In this document: one piece after another, positions 61,088-64,000 of the stretch
How positions within the stretch are numbered: position 1 is the first letter of the stretch
Layout: each line of letters opens with the position of its first letter
Source of the DNA: Paenibacillus sp. BK033
Lineage (GTDB): Bacteria; Bacillota; Bacilli; Paenibacillales; Paenibacillaceae
Length of the DNA stretch: 64,000 nucleotides
Assembly (NCBI RefSeq): GCF_004345425.1
Contig: NZ_SLVP01000006.1
Coordinates: 290,552 to 354,551, forward strand
Direction of reading: 5' to 3'
Position numbers and translations under genes: made by a program
The notes under the pieces: model-generated
Told to the model about the DNA's origin: nothing
The model's database searches: none
The model's input: only the letters and a program-made list of their open reading frames with translations

Positions 61088-62205
61088 GAATAAACAGCTA
61101 TGGCGAAAAACCTCTGTCTACATTGGAGATGGGCATGACCATCGTATCCATGCTGGTTGGCGTAGGAGTTCTGACGCTTCCCCGCTCGGTGGCAACCTAC
61201 ACAAGCTCGTTTGACGGCTGGATAAGCATTCTGCTCGCGGGCAGTGTCGCGCTTTTTGCCGGTTGGCTGGTTTCGAAGGTTGCGGTTCGGGCAGGGAATA
61301 GGCCGTTTCTCGATTATTCGGTTTCCCTGGTCGGCCGGCCGGTCACTTATCTTATCGCTGCTCTTCAATTCAGTTATTTTTTGGGCTTCTGCTCCTTTGA
61401 GACAAGGGCGATCGCGAATATCTCGAAGCAATATTTATTCGACAGAACACCGGTTGAGTATATATCCCTGGTGTTTATTCTTGTTGTCGTCTATGGCGTA
61501 TCCGGCAGCAGATCGGGCCTGCTTCGGCTAAACGTCCTGTTCCTTCCCTCCGTTCTTATCATGATTGTGATTGTCGTCTGCTTCGGATACAGATGGTTTG
61601 AATTCGAGAATTTGAAGCCCTTCTTGGTTACTTCGCCATTAGGCATTGCGCAAGGGATGAAGGAGGTTATCTACTCCTTGCTCGGGTTTGAAATTATTCT
61701 TTACTATATCGTGTTTATGGAGCGTCCCGAGAAAGCCCCTAAAGCGGTTATGTCGGGCATCGCGCTAACGGTATTTGTGTATCTGGTTATTTATCAACTC
61801 GTGATAGGGATTTTCTCCAATATCGGAGCCATGAATATCGTCTACCCAACCATTGAGCTAGCCAAGGAAATCCAGTTTCCAGGCAACTTTTTCGAACGGT
61901 TTGAATCGTTGTTTTTTGTCATATGGATCATGACGATCTACAACACTGCGGCCATGGGCTTCGATTTGGCGAATGAATGCTTGTCTTTTCTGTTCAAAAA
62001 CCTGTCCAAACGCTACCGGCTTCTTATTATTGCGCCTATTGCTTATTTGATTTGCATGGCTGCCGGGGACATGTCGGAATTCGCGACCCTTGGGAATATC
62101 ATCAGCTATTTGGCGATCCTCTCGGGTATTTTATTGCCGATCTCTCTACTTATGTTCGGGGGAAGGAAGAAGGAGGGAAAGGCAAATGACGGGAACCGGG
62201 CTTAA
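61084..62205 (+). CDS. GerA-type germinant receptor B subunit (spore permease), 373 aa
   Basis: APC-fold membrane protein with about ten helices, opening SYGEKPLSTLEMGMTIVSML and GVLTLPRSVATYTSSFDGW like GerAB/GerKB. ATG overlaps the A-subunit stop as ATGA. B subunits bind the germinant in spore inner membrane receptors. The gene itself is intact. Confidence 0.9.
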   Translation: MRINSYGEKPLSTLEMGMTIVSMLVGVGVLTLPRSVATYTSSFDGWISILLAGSVALFAGWLVSKVAVRAGNRPFLDYSVSLVGRPVTYLIAALQFSYFLGFCSFETRAIANISKQYLFDRTPVEYISLVFILVVVYGVSGSRSGLLRLNVLFLPSVLIMIVIVVCFGYRWFEFENLKPFLVTSPLGIAQGMKEVIYSLLGFEIILYYIVFMERPEKAPKAVMSGIALTVFVYLVIYQLVIGIFSNIGAMNIVYPTIELAKEIQFPGNFFERFESLFFVIWIMTIYNTAAMGFDLANECLSFLFKNLSKRYRLLIIAPIAYLICMAAGDMSEFATLGNIISYLAILSGILLPISLLMFGGRKKEGKANDGNRA

Positions 62206-63436
62206 GCGAACGCGGCTTTTGCTATTGGCTTTTCCTTTGCTTCTCTCAGGCTGTTGGGACCGGGTTGAGATTGACCAGCGAGGTTTTGTCGTTGGCGTGG
62301 GGATCGACGAGCCGGACAAGAAAGAGGATGAGAAGCAAGGAAATAACATTCAGGATGACGATAAGCAGGCGCAGGATAACCAGAGCGGCCCCTCCAAGCG
62401 GCAGACATTCAAGGTAGTCTACCAGATTGTTATGCCTGCCGGCCTAAGCACGAATAAATCAGACGGAGGCGCGGGGGGCGGCAAAGCCTACTTCAATATG
62501 GCAGTAGAAGAAAACGCGATGGCTACCTCCATGTCCAAGCTTTCGCAGCGGTTAAGCCGCGCTCCTTTTTTTGAGCATTTGAAAGTCATTGTCGTTTCGG
62601 AAAGCATCGCGCGCAAACCCCAGAAATTCGCGGAGACCATTGACTTCTTTTTGCGCGAGAGTCAGATGAGGCGGTCTACCAGGGTGATGGTCACCCGGGA
62701 TAAGGCACTAAATATTTTGAACACGCATCCGCCGGACCAGAAGCTGCCGGCGCAGTATCTTGAAGAGCTGTCGGACAATACGAAGGAAAGCTCCAGAATT
62801 TTGCCGGAATCGCGTATCGGCGATGTTCATGAATTTTTGCTCAAGCACAAAAGCTTTGCCATCCAGGGGGTTATGAACAGCAGCCGAAACTACTCTACAG
62901 TAACCGAAGCCGCTGTCTTTAACGGAAAATCCAATCAATTGGTTGGTTTCCTGAATGCTAAGGAAACAGCCGGGCTTAACTTTATGGAGGGGCACGTCAA
63001 AGGCGGCCAACTAAAATTCACCTTTGAAGACCGGCTCGGTGTATTCAGCGTGGAACGCGTGAGCAGGCAGCTGGCGTGTACATTTGGCCCGGACAATCTG
63101 CCTTCGTTCACTTTTCATATTCGCGTTGAAGGGTCTGTGGACGAAGTGTTTCACGCGCCGGATACCTTGAAGGAGCCTGCCATATCCGCAATGGAAACCG
63201 CCATTCAGGGAGAGATCGTCAAATTGATGGAGTCTACAGCAAATAAATTACAGCATGAATTTAACTGCGATGTAATGGGGCTCCGCGAGTACTTGTTCCA
63301 TAATCATTACAGATGGTTCAAGAAGCATGAAAGCCAGTGGGAAGAGGATGGCAAGCTTTTTTCTACCCGTCTGGTGCAAATGGATGTGAAGGTAAGCGTA
63401 AGGAGAAGCGGGAACATTAATTTAACGGAGGACTAG
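62186..63436 (+). CDS. GerA-type germinant receptor C subunit (lipoprotein), 416 aa
   Basis: Ger(x)C family lipoprotein with lipobox LLLSGC followed by WDRVEIDQRGFVVGVGID, the family opening. A low-complexity Asp/Gln/Lys insert at about residues 50-70 (DDDKQAQDNQSGPSKRQ) is longer than usual. C-terminal NHYRWFKKHESQWEED is conserved in the family. Start ATG 62186 lies inside the B gene end, with GGAGGG upstream. Confidence 0.9.
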   Translation: MTGTGLKRTRLLLLAFPLLLSGCWDRVEIDQRGFVVGVGIDEPDKKEDEKQGNNIQDDDKQAQDNQSGPSKRQTFKVVYQIVMPAGLSTNKSDGGAGGGKAYFNMAVEENAMATSMSKLSQRLSRAPFFEHLKVIVVSESIARKPQKFAETIDFFLRESQMRRSTRVMVTRDKALNILNTHPPDQKLPAQYLEELSDNTKESSRILPESRIGDVHEFLLKHKSFAIQGVMNSSRNYSTVTEAAVFNGKSNQLVGFLNAKETAGLNFMEGHVKGGQLKFTFEDRLGVFSVERVSRQLACTFGPDNLPSFTFHIRVEGSVDEVFHAPDTLKEPAISAMETAIQGEIVKLMESTANKLQHEFNCDVMGLREYLFHNHYRWFKKHESQWEEDGKLFSTRLVQMDVKVSVRRSGNINLTED

Positions 63437-63437
63437 A

Positions 63438-63647
63438 ATGGATTGGATAAAAAGAATAATCGGGCTGTTGCCTTCAGCTAGTATATTGTTCAGCGCGGCT
63501 CTATGCGTGATTATCCCGATGTGCTTCTATGAGGTCTCAAGGCGGATGCGCAGGCATGACCCGCCATGGAAACAGGAAATGCCCGAAGGCGAGCTTGAGA
63601 AAACAATGCTGCCTGCCAGCTCCTCAAACGATCAGTATGAAGAGTAG
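63438..63647 (+). CDS. Small membrane protein at the end of the ger operon, 69 aa
   Basis: ATG lies one base after the C-subunit stop, with CGGAGG 7 bases upstream, so it is almost certainly translated. One membrane segment at about 11-33 and a charged tail ending NDQYEE. Some germination operons carry a small D subunit with membrane segments; this could be such a protein but no family match was recognised. Confidence 0.65.
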   Translation: MDWIKRIIGLLPSASILFSAALCVIIPMCFYEVSRRMRRHDPPWKQEMPEGELEKTMLPASSSNDQYEE

Positions 63648-63752
63648 GGAAGGGATGTTTTCTTAGCGAAAACTCTCTTTCTCCTCTAAACTATTAGTAG
63701 CTTTGAATATATCGGAGAGAGGAATAGGGTTAAAGTTTTTTTGAAAAAAAGC

Positions 63753-63782
63753 TTGCAATCGTATTTCGGTCTATGGTATATT
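63753..63782 (+). promoter_or_regulatory. rRNA-type promoter P1
   Basis: TTGCAA at 63753-63758, 18-base spacer, TATATT at 63777-63782, with an A/T-rich tract (GTTTTTTTGAAAAAAA) just upstream like an UP element. Confidence 0.65.
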
Positions 63783-63858
63783 CTAATTCCGGCCGAGAGA
63801 GATAAGATGCTCGGACGAAAAGCTGAAAATCATCGAGCAAATGGATGAAAAGTAAAGC

Positions 63859-63888
63859 TTGACACAAGAAACGATAACGTGATATGAT
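63859..63888 (+). promoter_or_regulatory. rRNA-type promoter P2
   Basis: TTGACA at 63859-63864, 18-base spacer, TATGAT at 63883-63888. Tandem with P1, 106 bases downstream. Confidence 0.8.
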
Positions 63889-63904
63889 ATACCGCGTTGT
63901 TGAA

Positions 63905-64000
63905 AAAATTGTTCTTTGAAAACTGAACAACGAGCGAAACTGCCCCGTTAGAAATAACGGAAAAGCGATTTTTTAAATGAATGAGCAAGTCAAACACTTT
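63905..64000 (+). other. Leader of an rRNA operon running off the right edge
   Basis: Contains GTTCTTTGAAAACTGAAC (63911-63928), flanked by TTGTTC/GAACAA, the string commonly found just before Bacillales 16S genes (boxA-like antitermination/processing leader). The final bases GAGCAAGTCAAACACTTT match the pre-16S segment. The 16S gene itself starts beyond the window. Confidence 0.75.

Overview
The window reads as chromosomal DNA of a Paenibacillus-like, spore-forming Firmicute. The grounds are moderately GC-rich coding sequence with strong AGGAGG ribosome sites, GTG/TTG starts, S-layer-homology (SLH) enzymes, three YesM/YesN-type two-component pairs beside carbohydrate ABC transporters, bacillithiol genes, a GerA-type germination operon, and tandem rRNA promoters at the right edge. 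No mobile element, CRISPR array, tRNA or complete rRNA gene was seen. All species-level statements are inference.

Layout. 1-3.1 kb: the start of a membrane sensor gene, divergent from a large beta-helix protein. 3.1-6.0 kb: a minus-strand MarR / DHA2 efflux pump / flavodoxin operon with a palindromic operator over its promoter. 6.2-7.7 kb: a second-type histidyl-tRNA synthetase behind a 16-codon His-rich leader peptide and a four-stem attenuator. 7.7-11.1 kb: an HTH-methyltransferase fusion, an acetyltransferase, yojF-bshB2, and a transglutaminase-like protein. 11.2-15.9 kb: a DgaE/DgaF-type operon (amidohydrolase, PLP lyase, KDPG aldolase, PfkB kinase, GntR regulator) preceded by perfect palindromes. 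15.9-17.8 kb: small accessory genes.

18-51 kb is a polysaccharide island with three modules, none carrying its own ABC ATPase. (1) Beta-glucan module: YesMN, two permeases, SLH-GH16-CBM enzyme, secreted lichenase, binding lipoprotein. (2) Sulfated-glycan module: YesMN, binding protein, two permeases, Cys-type sulfatase and its formylglycine-generating enzyme. (3) Alpha-glucan module: maltodextrin-type transporter and a 2114-residue SLH-anchored GH87-like enzyme carrying seven trefoil-like repeats. A structured interspersed repeat occurs beside both YesMN pairs.

51-59.4 kb: an OmpR-type RR/HK pair and a polysaccharide deacetylase whose promoters share 11-bp direct repeats, then a membrane-anchored solute-binding protein paired with YesMN but with no permease. 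59.5-63.6 kb: a gerA-type operon whose first gene has an in-frame TAA. 63.7-64 kb: tandem promoters and leader of an rRNA operon continuing past the window.

Most notable: the His-leader attenuator, the covarying repeat, the seven-repeat GH87 protein, the permease-less binding-protein/YesMN cluster, and the interrupted germination gene.
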